Shown here: positions 8,658 to 18,334 of the stretch, piece after piece
Layout: every line of letters starts with the position of its first letter
Position numbering within the stretch: the stretch's first letter is position 1
Source of the DNA: Rubripirellula sp.
Lineage (GTDB): Bacteria; Planctomycetota; Planctomycetia; Pirellulales; Pirellulaceae
NCBI GenBank assembly: GCA_016779185.1
Contig: JADHOA010000004.1
Location: 1 to 43,747 of the forward strand
Direction: 5' to 3'
DNA: 43,747 nt
Program-made: the position numbers and the translations under genes
Notes under the pieces: generated by a model
Database searches by the model: none
What the model was told of the DNA's origin: nothing
Seen by the model: only the letters and a program-made list of their open reading frames with translations

Positions 8658-9851
8658 ATGACCATGGATCAAGCATCTTTTCTCATGAAACGGCGCCTCG
8701 GTCTCTTTCGGGGCAGCGAGAAGTTGGCGTTCGCCGGTCTCCGTGACTGGGACGGTCACATGATGCTCCACGGACGCAAAGTTAGCCAACTTCATGATTC
8801 TATTTCAGAGATTGACGACAACACGGAGATTTCTGAATCAGAAAAAGAATGCAGCGAGCCGATTGATCCTAGACTGGCCAGATTGCGGACGGAGGCGGTC
8901 CTTTTAGTAGCAAAAACTGCCCTCAGTCCTCGAAAACTAGCACAGTTGGCGCACTTGGCGGATGCTACACAGGCTCGTACACTTGTCCGCCAACTCAATC
9001 AGATTTATGAGGATAATTGCCGAGCGATCCGAATTGAGCAGGTAGCTGGTGGTTTCCGAATGTTCACACATCCGAGCCTAGCTCCTTGGCTGACTCGCCT
9101 TGGACATTTGCCCTCAACTGTTCGTATTTCAACACCGATGATGGAAACACTGGCCGTTGTTGCTTACCATCAGCCAGTGTCGCGAGCGAATGCTGAGGCG
9201 GTCAGGGGCGTTGGTTGTGGTGAACTACTAAGACAATTGATGGAGCGAGATCTGGTCCGCATCGTCGGACGCAGTGAAGAGCTTGGGAGACCCTATCTTT
9301 ACGGAACCACCAAACGTTTTTTACAACTTTTCGGATTGCGAAGTGTTGAGGCGTTACCGCCAATCGAAATCAATGCATTGCAAGACGATCCAATTCACAT
9401 TTTACCAAACGAAGATCTATCGACATCCACGAAGGAGCTTGTCGTGAGTAGTACTATCGCGCCTGTTCTGGCAGAGACTGAATTCGCAGTGGTTGATCCA
9501 ATGTGTGATTCTCAGCTATCTAATAATGCTGCAAGTACGCCGACGTCTGAAATCGAGGACGAAGAGAATGAGTACTACGATGACGGTGACGATGAAGAAG
9601 AAGATGATGACGACGACTGGTCAAGTGACGATGACGAAGATTGGGATGATGAAGATCTCGATGATGAAGAGGATGACTCTGAAGAAGATCTAGATGACGA
9701 TGAAGAAGATGACGCTTGGGAAGAGGTCGACGAATCAGACGCCGAAGAAGACGATGATGATGATGACGAAGATTGGGATGACGACGACGACCAAGATGAC
9801 GATGATTGGGACGACGCCGAAGAAGAAGAGTCAGATGATGATTGGGACTAA
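8658..9851 (+). CDS. scpB: ScpB-like chromosome segregation protein with acidic C-terminal tail
   Basis: ScpB is the winged-helix (kite) partner of ScpA and SMC in the bacterial condensin. Residues about 75-225 carry two winged-helix units, with the second strongly diagnostic: METLAVVAYHQPVSRANAEAVRGV, then LMERDLVRIVGR, then GRPYLYGTT and FLQLFGL. After a linker rich in Asn/Ser/Thr, the last hundred or so residues (from about 299) are nearly all Asp and Glu, with Trp at intervals and no Lys or Arg. The total of 397 residues is about twice a usual ScpB. The acidic region is encoded by GAC/GAT/GAA repeats at 9553-9851. No scpA or smc is seen in this window. Confidence 0.9.
   Translation: MTMDQASFLMKRRLGLFRGSEKLAFAGLRDWDGHMMLHGRKVSQLHDSISEIDDNTEISESEKECSEPIDPRLARLRTEAVLLVAKTALSPRKLAQLAHLADATQARTLVRQLNQIYEDNCRAIRIEQVAGGFRMFTHPSLAPWLTRLGHLPSTVRISTPMMETLAVVAYHQPVSRANAEAVRGVGCGELLRQLMERDLVRIVGRSEELGRPYLYGTTKRFLQLFGLRSVEALPPIEINALQDDPIHILPNEDLSTSTKELVVSSTIAPVLAETEFAVVDPMCDSQLSNNAASTPTSEIEDEENEYYDDGDDEEEDDDDDWSSDDDEDWDDEDLDDEEDDSEEDLDDDEEDDAWEEVDESDAEEDDDDDDEDWDDDDDQDDDDWDDAEEEESDDDWD
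9553..9851 (+). repeat. Low-complexity Asp/Glu/Trp coding tract
   Basis: About 300 bases of GAY/GAR-rich sequence encode the ScpB acidic tail. Recurrent amino-acid blocks of the form DDDW or DEDW suggest growth by short duplications. The plus strand is markedly purine-rich here. Confidence 0.85.
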
Positions 9852-9890
9852 CTGAAAGACCAATTGCCCTCGGCTTTTGGTTGTGAACGT

Positions 9891-11168
9891 TTAGTCACCC
9901 AAATTAAACAGATGGCGTAACGCCTCAAGTAAACCTTTGCTATGTCCCTCGGCAGCGTCATCTCTCACGGAAGCAAGTGGTGGATGTAAGAGCTTATTGA
10001 TTAGGCGGTCAAAGGATTTTTCTATTTCCTTGACCATAACCGGATTCATTTCGGATAGCTTCAGCTTGTTGATTAACCGTTCCAGCTCATCTTGTTTTAA
10101 CTCGTGAGCTTGTTCGCGCAGTCTCTGTATGACTGGTCCAGTGGCGCGATGATTCAGCGCCTGCATGAACTTATCGGTTTCCTCAGCGATGATGGTCTTC
10201 GCTTTTGGCCATTCTTTTTCTCGTTCTCGCTGATTACGTTCGCAAGCGTTTCGAAGATCGTCAATTCCGTACAAGTAGACGTTCGCAAGCTTACCGATCC
10301 TTGGGTCGAAGTCACGAGGTACCGCTAAGTCGAGTATGAGCAGTAAACGGTGACCACGTTTTGCATGAATCGGTTGAAAGGTTTCTAGTTCCAAGATCGG
10401 TTCGGTTGCGGAAGTCGTTCCTATCACAAGATCTGCATCCAACATCTGTCGATCTAATGAGTCCCACAAATCACTTGTTGCATCAAAGCTTTCCGCAACC
10501 CGAATCGCTCGATCATAGTTGCGGTTCAATACACAGATATTGTTCGCTCCAGCTTGTTTAAGATAACGAAGAGTTTCCTGACCCATCTCGCCTGCTCCAC
10601 ACAAAACAATTCTTTTGTCAGCAAGATGATCGAAGATCTCCGTGGCTACTTCGCCCACCGCAACACTCGGAACACTAACACGTCGTCGGTGTATGTCTGT
10701 TTCTTGCTGAACTCTCTTTGCGGCTCGATTCGCCGCCTGAAACACTCCATGAGTCAGTGGACCAACAGAATCCCAAGTACACGCCAAATCGTATGCTTGT
10801 TTTACTTGTGAAAGTATCTGAGCTTCTCCCACCACCATGCTGTCAAGGCTTGAAGCTACCGTGAAAAGATGCTCCACAGCTTGATTTCCAGATCGATAAA
10901 TCATTTGGTCAATTACTTCATCAACCGATAATCCTTGCTGCTCTGCTAAAAACGAAGCAACCGTATTTTTATCGACCAAACTCTGGTCATCAGACGTTGT
11001 GTAGAGCTCCACACGGTTGCATGTGCTCAGTAATACGATTTCTGAGGAAGGAAATCGTTCTCGGAACAACCCGAGGGCTTTGCCAGCTTCCTCGGAGGTG
11101 AATGATATTTTTTCTCTAAATTCAACAGCTGCATCGTGGTGACTACAGCCAATCATTTGAAGCTTCAT
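9891..11168 (-). CDS. hemA: Glutamyl-tRNA reductase
   Basis: First step of C5-pathway tetrapyrrole synthesis: NADPH reduction of glutamyl-tRNA(Glu) to glutamate-1-semialdehyde. The 425 residues have the three family regions: the catalytic domain with GCSHHDA near the start and STCNRVE (nucleophile Cys50), the motif GEAQILSQVK, the NADPH Rossmann segment VLCGAGEMGQ near 188, and a helical dimerisation tail with LLHPP. The ATG at 11168 overlaps the stop of the upstream ccsA-like gene as ATGA, so the two are probably translationally coupled. Pairing with a HemX/CcsA-type membrane protein is a common bacterial arrangement. Confidence 0.97.
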   Translation of the reverse strand: MKLQMIGCSHHDAAVEFREKISFTSEEAGKALGLFRERFPSSEIVLLSTCNRVELYTTSDDQSLVDKNTVASFLAEQQGLSVDEVIDQMIYRSGNQAVEHLFTVASSLDSMVVGEAQILSQVKQAYDLACTWDSVGPLTHGVFQAANRAAKRVQQETDIHRRRVSVPSVAVGEVATEIFDHLADKRIVLCGAGEMGQETLRYLKQAGANNICVLNRNYDRAIRVAESFDATSDLWDSLDRQMLDADLVIGTTSATEPILELETFQPIHAKRGHRLLLILDLAVPRDFDPRIGKLANVYLYGIDDLRNACERNQREREKEWPKAKTIIAEETDKFMQALNHRATGPVIQRLREQAHELKQDELERLINKLKLSEMNPVMVKEIEKSFDRLINKLLHPPLASVRDDAAEGHSKGLLEALRHLFNLGD

Positions 11169-12091
11169 TGGATACTCCCAAAACTTTGAAGAGATTCCAA
11201 AGACAGCTCAGCAAAAGACAATTGCGAATCACCGTTTTTTTGTATGACACTCGTTTTGTTATTTGAACCTCCATGTGAGGTTGTTAACGCCCCGAATAAC
11301 GCCAGAATTAGGAATCCTAAACTAGCGAAGGTCATGTAGATGCCCTTTCTGCTGTGACTGATTGATGAGTAGTAAAACTCGACGTACGTGGAAATAATTA
11401 GCCACAGAAGCAGTAGGAAGCTAAAAGCAACCGTCCTATCGGTAAATCCAATCTGGCCAATGCGATTTAAATTCATCGCGATACCAGCAGTCAGTCCGCC
11501 TGCTACTGCGATTGTGCTGATAATCAGGCACCTGCGGCTTAATCGATTAAGTGATTCTAAAGTTGGTAAGCGAAAGCCGGATCCTGCTCTTTTGCTTTTC
11601 AGTCGCCAAGATTGAACGAGGTACATGCACCCAGAAAGAAAACCGAGCAAGACAGACAGTGAACCTATCATCATTGCGAGGGCATGAACGGTGGTCCAAA
11701 GTTGTGTGGCCTCCGTTCGCGAAAAAGGTGCGATATCTCGTGAGAACATCGCGATAGCGATCAGTATCATGATGGAGGGTAAAAAGAAAAACCCAACCAT
11801 CGTATCTGGGCGTCGAATATGAAAAACGAGAAAGGTCACACCTAGAATAAACGACAAGAGCAGGGACCAATCCAACCATGATGCCAGAATACCGGCATCC
11901 GACAAGCGGCTTTGGTTTGCTCGCATGAAAAGATAGGAGAAATGGGCAAAGAGTCCGAGAGCGGACATTAGTATCACTAACAAGCCTCTTCCAGGTACAC
12001 GACGCCATAACCGTGTCATCTCCAAAAGCAGCACAACTAGGTAACTGCAAAAGAAGCAGGTGACAGTAATTTCCCGCAGGAAAGCGAGCAT
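11165..12091 (-). CDS. CcsA/HemX-type cytochrome c assembly membrane protein
   Basis: Polytopic membrane protein of the CcsA/ResC/HemX family. CcsA members handle heme for cytochrome c maturation, while HemX affects glutamyl-tRNA reductase levels. From the ATG at 12091 it has 308 residues with about eight hydrophobic segments. The stretch TVHALAMMIGSLSVLLGFLSG followed by a basic SWRLKSKR loop matches the family core, and HALAM supplies one of the usual conserved His. The WWD heme-handling motif of full CcsA is not evident, so the HemX-like role is at least as likely. A GTG at 12151 would add 20 residues, but 12091 puts the Met just before the first membrane segment. Its TGA overlaps the hemA ATG. 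Confidence 0.8.
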   Translation of the reverse strand: MLAFLREITVTCFFCSYLVVLLLEMTRLWRRVPGRGLLVILMSALGLFAHFSYLFMRANQSRLSDAGILASWLDWSLLLSFILGVTFLVFHIRRPDTMVGFFFLPSIMILIAIAMFSRDIAPFSRTEATQLWTTVHALAMMIGSLSVLLGFLSGCMYLVQSWRLKSKRAGSGFRLPTLESLNRLSRRCLIISTIAVAGGLTAGIAMNLNRIGQIGFTDRTVAFSFLLLLWLIISTYVEFYYSSISHSRKGIYMTFASLGFLILALFGALTTSHGGSNNKTSVIQKNGDSQLSFAELSLESLQSFGSIQ

Positions 12092-12232
12092 TTTTTTATC
12101 CGGAGACGAGTGATGATGAGAAATGCGCCAGATCAACAAATGCAGCCGCACGTCTTTAATAGTGTAGTGCTTACCAAATATTTTTCCTGATCAATGATGG
12201 CTTGCAAGTCAATTTGCCACCATTGAATATTC

Positions 12233-14611
12233 TCACAAGTGATTCCATGATTGCCCATCCCAATGCTGGATCTCTTGGACCTCATCTATCGACCAAGAAA
12301 TTCGGATTGCCTGATGTTGATAGGTTGCGTAAGCGATCAATCCACGCTGTCGCAAAACGGTTTCAATAGACCCAGCCATGGACCGACGCAAACCACTGAT
12401 AATGCAAAAACTTGGATTACTCCACTCAATAAAACGTTCAGTTTCGGGAGTCAAGCTTCCATGATGGGGAGCCATCACAAATCCATACCTTCCTGGAGGC
12501 GTTTTAGTAATCAAATCCGAGACTCCATCGCCATCAATATCACCTGGTAGAACCAGGCTATGACCGAAAACGACAACTTCGAGAACCAAACTTGCGGAGT
12601 TATCAGAATCGTAGATTTTCTGTCTTGGCGGATGAAGAACCTGGGTGGACCCCCCAAGCATCTCAATCCGATCACCACTACCGACTGTACTAAGATGAAC
12701 GCCAAGACTCTCTGCCTTGTCAAACATTCGTTGTAAAACTAGTGAACTACTGTCTCGGGTTGTAGCGGTTGTATAGATGCGTCGGACATGGAACCGCTCG
12801 ATCACCTGCTGGAGTCCATTGTAGTGGTCAGAGTCCGCGTGAGACAAAAAAATGGCCTCAATACGAGAAACACCCATATCCCACAAAGCGTTAGTAACAA
12901 TTCGAGAAGCTCGTTTCGCTTGGCCTAAGCTACCGCAATCGTACAGCCAAGTGTATTGGTTGTCGCGCAGAATCACACAAGTGCCATGGCCGACGTCTAA
13001 GAACGTAACTTCAACCTTAGATGCGTCCACTTGTTTATTTCCATTGAACGGCAAATAAACAACGGTCCAAATACTAGGCAATAAGTAAACAATCCAACGC
13101 AAACGGAATTTGCTCCTTAACCAAAATCCTACGGGTAGAAGACAATAAAAAAGGATCACCGCATGGACGGGTGGCGTTGGCACCCAATAATGACCCATTG
13201 GAAATAGAGCCGCTAATTCGATGACATATTGGTTAATGTCCAGAACAAAATCGAGAACCATGCTCAATAGAATCCCACATGATTCATGAATGGATGCACA
13301 GACAGGAAGCGCGAGTGATAAAAGCAGAGCGAGTAAAACAACAGGTGATAGAATTACATTTGTCAAAATACTGACTGGTGCAATCACATTGAAATGCATC
13401 CAAAAAAACGGAGTAGTTATTAGGAAAAAACCACAACTGAAATAAAGAGAGGTTGCAAAGAGTCTGAGAGCGAACAGTGTTCGGAGAATGAACTTGCTAG
13501 GTTGAAATTGTTTATGTCGAGATGCAAGTGTTTTTGATTGTTGGTTCGAACTAGAATTTGATAACTTCGAATGGCTATTGAGAAAAAAGATTGTGGAAAC
13601 GGCGAGAAATGACAATTGGACGCCGAGCTCGAATAATAGAAAGCAGTCATAAATTAAAAACAGTAATAAACAAAGTGCGAGGGAATTGAAGTTCAGATTT
13701 CGACGTCCTATTCCCATTGCAATCACCCACGAGCATAACATGACTGCAGCTCGGATGACGGGTGGTCTAAGTCCGGTTAGTACGCTGTAAACCAGGCAAA
13801 ATGCAACGATTGCGAATAGTTTTTTCCGATAGGAAATGCGTAAAGCAGCGAATACAAAATGAAGGCTGCTAATGATTAGTCCAAGATGGAGACCGCTTAC
13901 GGATAATAGGTGAGCAGTTCCGGTAACTAGAAGTTTTTCTCTGGTTGAGTCAGAAATAAATTCGCGACGTCCCAGACTAAGGGCAGAAGCAAACTCAGCG
14001 TTCGAACGTTTCAGGTATTTAAAAAAAGTTTCGACGCCGTATTGTGAATATTTTCGAACATAGCCTTCGACTCTGTATTGATAAGGCCGTTGACCGAAAT
14101 GTATGTCTACAAGATTTGAATGGTTACACTGCAGTTGTCCATGGATTCGTCGGTTTTCGTAGATCTTAGATCGACTAATCTCGCCGGGATTACTGGAGCA
14201 TCGGTAGGTTTTTACCCTTCCGGCTAACGTGACACGCGAACCGGGTTGCAGTTCTTCTTTTTGATCATAAAGAACAATCAATAGGCGGCCAAAGACTGGT
14301 ACTGTTTCTTTCCCCAAATTGATGCTTTGCGTTTCGATTTCAAATCGCGTGTACGTTGTGTTGTGTGTGTTTTTTGTTTGATTCGCATCATTAACAGAAG
14401 ATTCAATTTCACTAACAACGGTACCGGTAGCGATGCAAGGTTGGGGTTCTATAGTTAGAATGTGAGCCAGCGGCGAAGATTTGAAGTGATGTTGCTCGTG
14501 GGCGTGAATCGTTGCAAAAAGTGGGATGCAAAGCAGAGCGCTCCCCTTAGCCACAAGTGATGTTCTCGGAGTTAATGCGAGCGAAGTTGCGCATAACAAC
14601 GAAATACACAA
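12233..14611 (-). CDS. comEC: ComEC/Rec2 family DNA uptake protein
   Basis: Inner-membrane channel that imports single-stranded DNA during transformation, with a periplasmic OB-like domain and a metallo-beta-lactamase-like nuclease domain. An OB/DUF4131-like segment is followed by the competence core, with LLSVSGLHLG (typical of ComEC) and many membrane helices. The C-terminal third starts at VTFLDVGHGTC and holds the metal motif HADSDHYNG near residue 590 and APHHGS. The listed start is a TTG at 14611, giving 792 residues. The frame stays open upstream to 14842 and encodes a plausible extra membrane segment, so the true start may be a non-ATG codon such as CTG at 14725 or 14782. It is divergent from the prolyl oligopeptidase gene. 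Confidence 0.9.
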   Translation of the reverse strand: MCISLLCATSLALTPRTSLVAKGSALLCIPLFATIHAHEQHHFKSSPLAHILTIEPQPCIATGTVVSEIESSVNDANQTKNTHNTTYTRFEIETQSINLGKETVPVFGRLLIVLYDQKEELQPGSRVTLAGRVKTYRCSSNPGEISRSKIYENRRIHGQLQCNHSNLVDIHFGQRPYQYRVEGYVRKYSQYGVETFFKYLKRSNAEFASALSLGRREFISDSTREKLLVTGTAHLLSVSGLHLGLIISSLHFVFAALRISYRKKLFAIVAFCLVYSVLTGLRPPVIRAAVMLCSWVIAMGIGRRNLNFNSLALCLLLFLIYDCFLLFELGVQLSFLAVSTIFFLNSHSKLSNSSSNQQSKTLASRHKQFQPSKFILRTLFALRLFATSLYFSCGFFLITTPFFWMHFNVIAPVSILTNVILSPVVLLALLLSLALPVCASIHESCGILLSMVLDFVLDINQYVIELAALFPMGHYWVPTPPVHAVILFYCLLPVGFWLRSKFRLRWIVYLLPSIWTVVYLPFNGNKQVDASKVEVTFLDVGHGTCVILRDNQYTWLYDCGSLGQAKRASRIVTNALWDMGVSRIEAIFLSHADSDHYNGLQQVIERFHVRRIYTTATTRDSSSLVLQRMFDKAESLGVHLSTVGSGDRIEMLGGSTQVLHPPRQKIYDSDNSASLVLEVVVFGHSLVLPGDIDGDGVSDLITKTPPGRYGFVMAPHHGSLTPETERFIEWSNPSFCIISGLRRSMAGSIETVLRQRGLIAYATYQHQAIRISWSIDEVQEIQHWDGQSWNHL

Positions 14612-14884
14612 CCAGCTAATGATGCGCGTTACCGAATCAATATCAGGATGTCTGTTGGCAATCCAATGGTCAACAACAATACCCGTCGCCGCAGAAATTG
14701 CGAACGGTACAATCGAGTGATTCAGTCGACGATATGATAGCTCGATTCTTCCTAGAATTTCTCTGGGAGAAATCTTTTTCAGATGATCGATCTTTCTGAT
14801 GTCGCCGCTCGTTTCGTTGCAGAAAATTTTAGATACATCAATTCAAAAGCTCCGAAGTATTCACTTGAACAATTAAGGTTGGTG

Positions 14885-17044
14885 ATGTTGTCGTATTCAA
14901 AAATTTCTACTCGGTACATCTTGTCAAGCAGTCTCTTCGTTGGCCTTAGTATCATCTCTCCTGCATTGTCTCAAGAAAAGTTGGGTGAATCTCAAGTGAT
15001 CGACCTAAAGTATCCACAGGCAAAAAAAATCGACGTGGTTGATAATTACCATGGTCATTTGGTGAAGGATCCTTACCGATGGCTTGAGCAAACCGAGAGT
15101 CCAGAAACGCAGGCTTGGATCACCGATCAAAATCGCGTAACCGACAACTATTTATCGCGTCTTAAAAATCGATCTGAGATTCGTCGGAGATTGGAAGATC
15201 TATGGAATTACGAGCGGTTTGGCATACCTGAAAAGCGAGGTGAGTTCTATTTATTTTCCCATAACGATGGACTGCAGAATCAGAGCATTCTCTATCGAGC
15301 GGACACTTTAGAAGCTGATCGAAAGGTCTTGTTGGACCCGAATGAGCTCACAAGTGACGGGACAGTCGCTTTAGCTGGGTATGTCGCTACCAAGGACGGC
15401 CGGTACCTCGCTTATGGTTTAGCTGACGGAGGTAGTGATTGGCGAACCTGGAAGGTAAGAGATGTCAAATCGGGGAGAGATTTGGAGGACAGTATTGAAT
15501 GGGTGAAGTTCAGCAGTGTTGCTTGGAAACCAGACGGTAGCGGGTTTTTTTATGGTCGTTACGATGAACCCACAGAGGGTCAGGAGCTTACCGGCACCAA
15601 TGAGAATCAGAAGGTGTTCTTTCACCGACTCGGTGAGAGTCAAAAACAAGACCAGTTGGTTTTTCAGACTCCTGAACATCCAAAATGGGGATTCTCTCCA
15701 CGGGTTACCGATGATGGACACTTTCTTGTACTGGAGAACTGGAAAGGGAGTGAGCCGCAATCTCAGGTTTTTATTCTCGATCTGCAAGATCCCGACGGAT
15801 CAGTTGTACCGCTAATTACCGGTTTTGACGCTGAATATGAGTGGATTGGATCGTCAGGAGATGAACTCTATTTTTTGACCGATCACGAAGCGCCAAAACG
15901 TCGACTCATTGCTGTCAGAGTTGGTGATGAGAAAAGACAAACATGGAAAGAGATTATCTCCGAGGGCGAGCATGTTCTTGAATCGGTTAGCTTATTTGGC
16001 AACACCTTCTACGCCCAAAGCCTAATCAACGCGAGCGGAAGTGTTTCAATACACAATCTATCTGGTCAAAAGACCGGAGAAATTGAATTGCCAGGTCTTG
16101 GAACTGTTAGTGGATTTGGTGGCTCACAAGATTCTAAAGAGACGTTTTTCTCGTTCACCAATTACGTCACACCTGCCGCAATTTATCGCGTTGAACTCGA
16201 GAGCGGAGATATCCGTTTATGGCGCCAGCCTCAATTAGATTTGGATCCTGAAAAATTTTTGACAGAGCAAGTTTTCGTTGAAAGCAAAGACGGAACTCAG
16301 GTGCCGATGATCGTTACTCGTCTTAAAACATCCAAACTTGATGGTTCCAATCGTGCACTTCTCTACGGCTACGGCGGATTCAATATCTCCATCACTCCCT
16401 CTTTTTCACCAGCTACAGCAGCTTGGGTAGACTCAGGTGGTATCTACGCCGTTGCCAACTTGCGGGGAGGGGGAGAATTCGGTCGTGATTGGCATGAAGC
16501 AGGGATGCGCCAAAAAAAGCAGAATGTATTCGACGACTGCATTGCCAGTGCCGAATTCTTGATTCAAAAGGGGTACACGGACCCGAAGCGTCTTGCATTA
16601 CAAGGTCGCAGTAATGGCGGCTTACTTGTAGGCGCCGTCATGGCGCAACGCCCAGATTTGTTCGGTGCCTGCCTTCCTGCGGTCGGAGTGATGGACATGC
16701 TTCGGTATCAGAAATTTACCATTGGTTGGGCCTGGGTTGCCGAGTACGGTAGCAGTGACGAAGCGGATCAGATTGAGAATCTGCTTAGTTATTCTCCGCT
16801 CCATAATCTGAAATCAGGGACTTGCTACCCCGCAACACTGATCACAACCGCTGAGCGAGATGATCGGGTCGTTCCGGGTCATAGCTTCAAGTTTGCAGCG
16901 AGGTTGCAAGAAACGCAGTCATGTTCCAATCCGGTGCTGATACGTATTGAAACTCGGGCTGGACACGGAGCCGGAACACCGACGAGCATGAAAATCGATG
17001 AGTATGCTGATTTGTGGTCCTTTCTGATGTCAAACCTTCGGTAA
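14885..17044 (+). CDS. Secreted prolyl oligopeptidase (peptidase family S9A)
   Basis: Serine peptidase that cuts short peptides after proline. The start at 14885 gives 719 residues beginning with a convincing signal peptide (MLSYSKISTRY, hydrophobic core, cleavage near PALSQ). An ATG at 14783 would add a non-signal leader overlapping the comEC upstream frame and is less likely. The mature start YPQAKKIDVVDNYHG...DPYRWLE is the S9A N-terminal signature. A seven-bladed propeller follows, then the hydrolase domain with NLRGGGEFG, catalytic Ser in GRSNGG (residue 576), Asp in DDRV and His in AGHGAG. The full triad is present. It lies upstream of, and parallel to, the site-2 protease gene. Confidence 0.95.
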   Translation: MLSYSKISTRYILSSSLFVGLSIISPALSQEKLGESQVIDLKYPQAKKIDVVDNYHGHLVKDPYRWLEQTESPETQAWITDQNRVTDNYLSRLKNRSEIRRRLEDLWNYERFGIPEKRGEFYLFSHNDGLQNQSILYRADTLEADRKVLLDPNELTSDGTVALAGYVATKDGRYLAYGLADGGSDWRTWKVRDVKSGRDLEDSIEWVKFSSVAWKPDGSGFFYGRYDEPTEGQELTGTNENQKVFFHRLGESQKQDQLVFQTPEHPKWGFSPRVTDDGHFLVLENWKGSEPQSQVFILDLQDPDGSVVPLITGFDAEYEWIGSSGDELYFLTDHEAPKRRLIAVRVGDEKRQTWKEIISEGEHVLESVSLFGNTFYAQSLINASGSVSIHNLSGQKTGEIELPGLGTVSGFGGSQDSKETFFSFTNYVTPAAIYRVELESGDIRLWRQPQLDLDPEKFLTEQVFVESKDGTQVPMIVTRLKTSKLDGSNRALLYGYGGFNISITPSFSPATAAWVDSGGIYAVANLRGGGEFGRDWHEAGMRQKKQNVFDDCIASAEFLIQKGYTDPKRLALQGRSNGGLLVGAVMAQRPDLFGACLPAVGVMDMLRYQKFTIGWAWVAEYGSSDEADQIENLLSYSPLHNLKSGTCYPATLITTAERDDRVVPGHSFKFAARLQETQSCSNPVLIRIETRAGHGAGTPTSMKIDEYADLWSFLMSNLR

Positions 17045-17196
17045 ATATTGCCAATTGATGTTCGAGATGAGATAAAAGTTAGGCCTTGATCATCGCTAAG
17101 GTGGATTCAAGCCACGTATCAACAAAGGTTGTGGCGAGATATTTTGAAGCTGATGTCTGACCCCGCGGCCCCATCTCGTACCGACCGACTAAGAAG

Positions 17197-17979
17197 ATGT
17201 TTTTACAAGAACCCGCAGCGAATCCCTATGACTTAGAGTTACGAGTCTTGGGGTTCCCACTTCGAGTTAGTTGGACTTTTTGGGTCGCTGCGGCTGTGAT
17301 TGGATACGACCTTGCTAATGGGTTGGATCTTGCTCTAGGAAGCGAAAGTTTCGGAGTCGTCCCGCTACTGGCGATTTGGGGAGTCTGCATTTTTGTTTCG
17401 ATCACCATTCATGAACTTGGACATGCGATTGCGTTTCGTCGCTTTGGTATCGAATCACGCATCGTTCTGTATTTCATGGGTGGTATGGCAATTCCCAGCA
17501 GGTCATTCCAGTACCGGCAAGAACTAACTCCACAACAATCGATGTGGGTTTCGATTGCAGGACCGCTAGCGCAGTTAGCTTCGGCATTGGTGTTTATTTT
17601 CATCTTGGCCATGTTTTCCTATGCGTCACCTATTCCATGGCCACTTAACGAAATCAAGTTTTTGCAGCGTTTTTCAGCAGGGAATCCAATCGATAGCGTA
17701 GGCTTACTCACGCTTTCGATCATGTACATTCAGCCGAGCATCCATTGGGCGATTTTAAATCTAGTCCCAGTCTGGCCTTTGGATGGTGGTCGATTTGTTC
17801 ACTCCTTGATGCAACTTCGAGGCGGCACGATTGTGATGACCTTGATGGTAGGCGTCGTTGTTTCAGCATTAGTTGCTCTCTTCGCGTTTCAGAATCAATT
17901 GTCCTTTCTTGGATTCATGTTTTTGATTCTTGGATGGAACAATTTTCAAGCTGTCCAACAGCTACAAGGTTCGCGATAG
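17197..17979 (+). CDS. Site-2 protease family (M50) membrane metallopeptidase
   Basis: Intramembrane zinc protease. It has 260 residues, about six membrane segments, the zinc motif HELGH at residues 72-76 and the third ligand in NLVPVWPLDGGR (Asp196). FMGGMAIP and SIAGPLAQL are typical of the SpoIVFB/S2P subgroup. There is no PDZ domain and no CBS domain, so it is the compact SpoIVFB-like form. The substrate cannot be predicted: such enzymes release membrane-held transcription factors or clear signal peptides. It lies 152 bases after the prolyl oligopeptidase stop. Confidence 0.93.
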   Translation: MFLQEPAANPYDLELRVLGFPLRVSWTFWVAAAVIGYDLANGLDLALGSESFGVVPLLAIWGVCIFVSITIHELGHAIAFRRFGIESRIVLYFMGGMAIPSRSFQYRQELTPQQSMWVSIAGPLAQLASALVFIFILAMFSYASPIPWPLNEIKFLQRFSAGNPIDSVGLLTLSIMYIQPSIHWAILNLVPVWPLDGGRFVHSLMQLRGGTIVMTLMVGVVVSALVALFAFQNQLSFLGFMFLILGWNNFQAVQQLQGSR

Positions 17980-18334
17980 CCACAACGGATTTAGACAACT
18001 TTAGATAGATTGTTTGATGATTTTTATGGTCATCAGACGATGTCATAGACGTTAGAGATTGATGAGAAGCGATCAAGATTTGTGTCGCCTACCAAAAATT
18101 TTTTTCCTTGCAACCACTTTTTTTCACAAAAAGATGTTGCGGAATCTCTAGAAGCGCGTAAAGTTACGCCAAGTTTGTAACGGTTATAAGGAATAGCAGG
18201 ACCGATGCTGTGCATCAAAGCTTGTTCTTTTTAACCACCAATGACGATTGGTGAGCCGTGGCCGGTGGCTTTTAAAGCGGCGCTTTTGAAGTCACGAGGA
18301 CTCGCCAACGTATCTTTTCTCAGCGGAGGAAAAC
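17980..18334. other. Leader region of the H1-like gene
   Basis: This 355-base gap lies between the site-2 protease gene and the H1-like gene. A possible weak promoter is TTACGC (18164-18169), 15 bases, TATAAG (18185-18190). A 7-bp hairpin CACCAAT-GACG-ATTGGTG lies at 18236-18253 in what would be the leader. AGCGGAGGA at 18321-18329 is a strong ribosome binding site for the GTG start at 18335. The promoter is tentative. Confidence 0.4.

Noticed and set aside
9493-9693. Met/Lys/Thr-rich plus-strand frame inside scpB
   Set aside because: It is a frame-shifted reading of the GAY/GAR acidic tract and has no independent signal.
14783-14884. Upstream ATG start for the prolyl oligopeptidase
   Set aside because: It would place 34 hydrophilic residues before an otherwise perfect signal peptide and overlap the open comEC upstream frame; 14885 is preferred.
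18236-18253. Hairpin CACCAAT-GACG-ATTGGTG as a terminator
   Set aside because: No T run follows it on either strand in a useful position; kept only as a note in the leader region.
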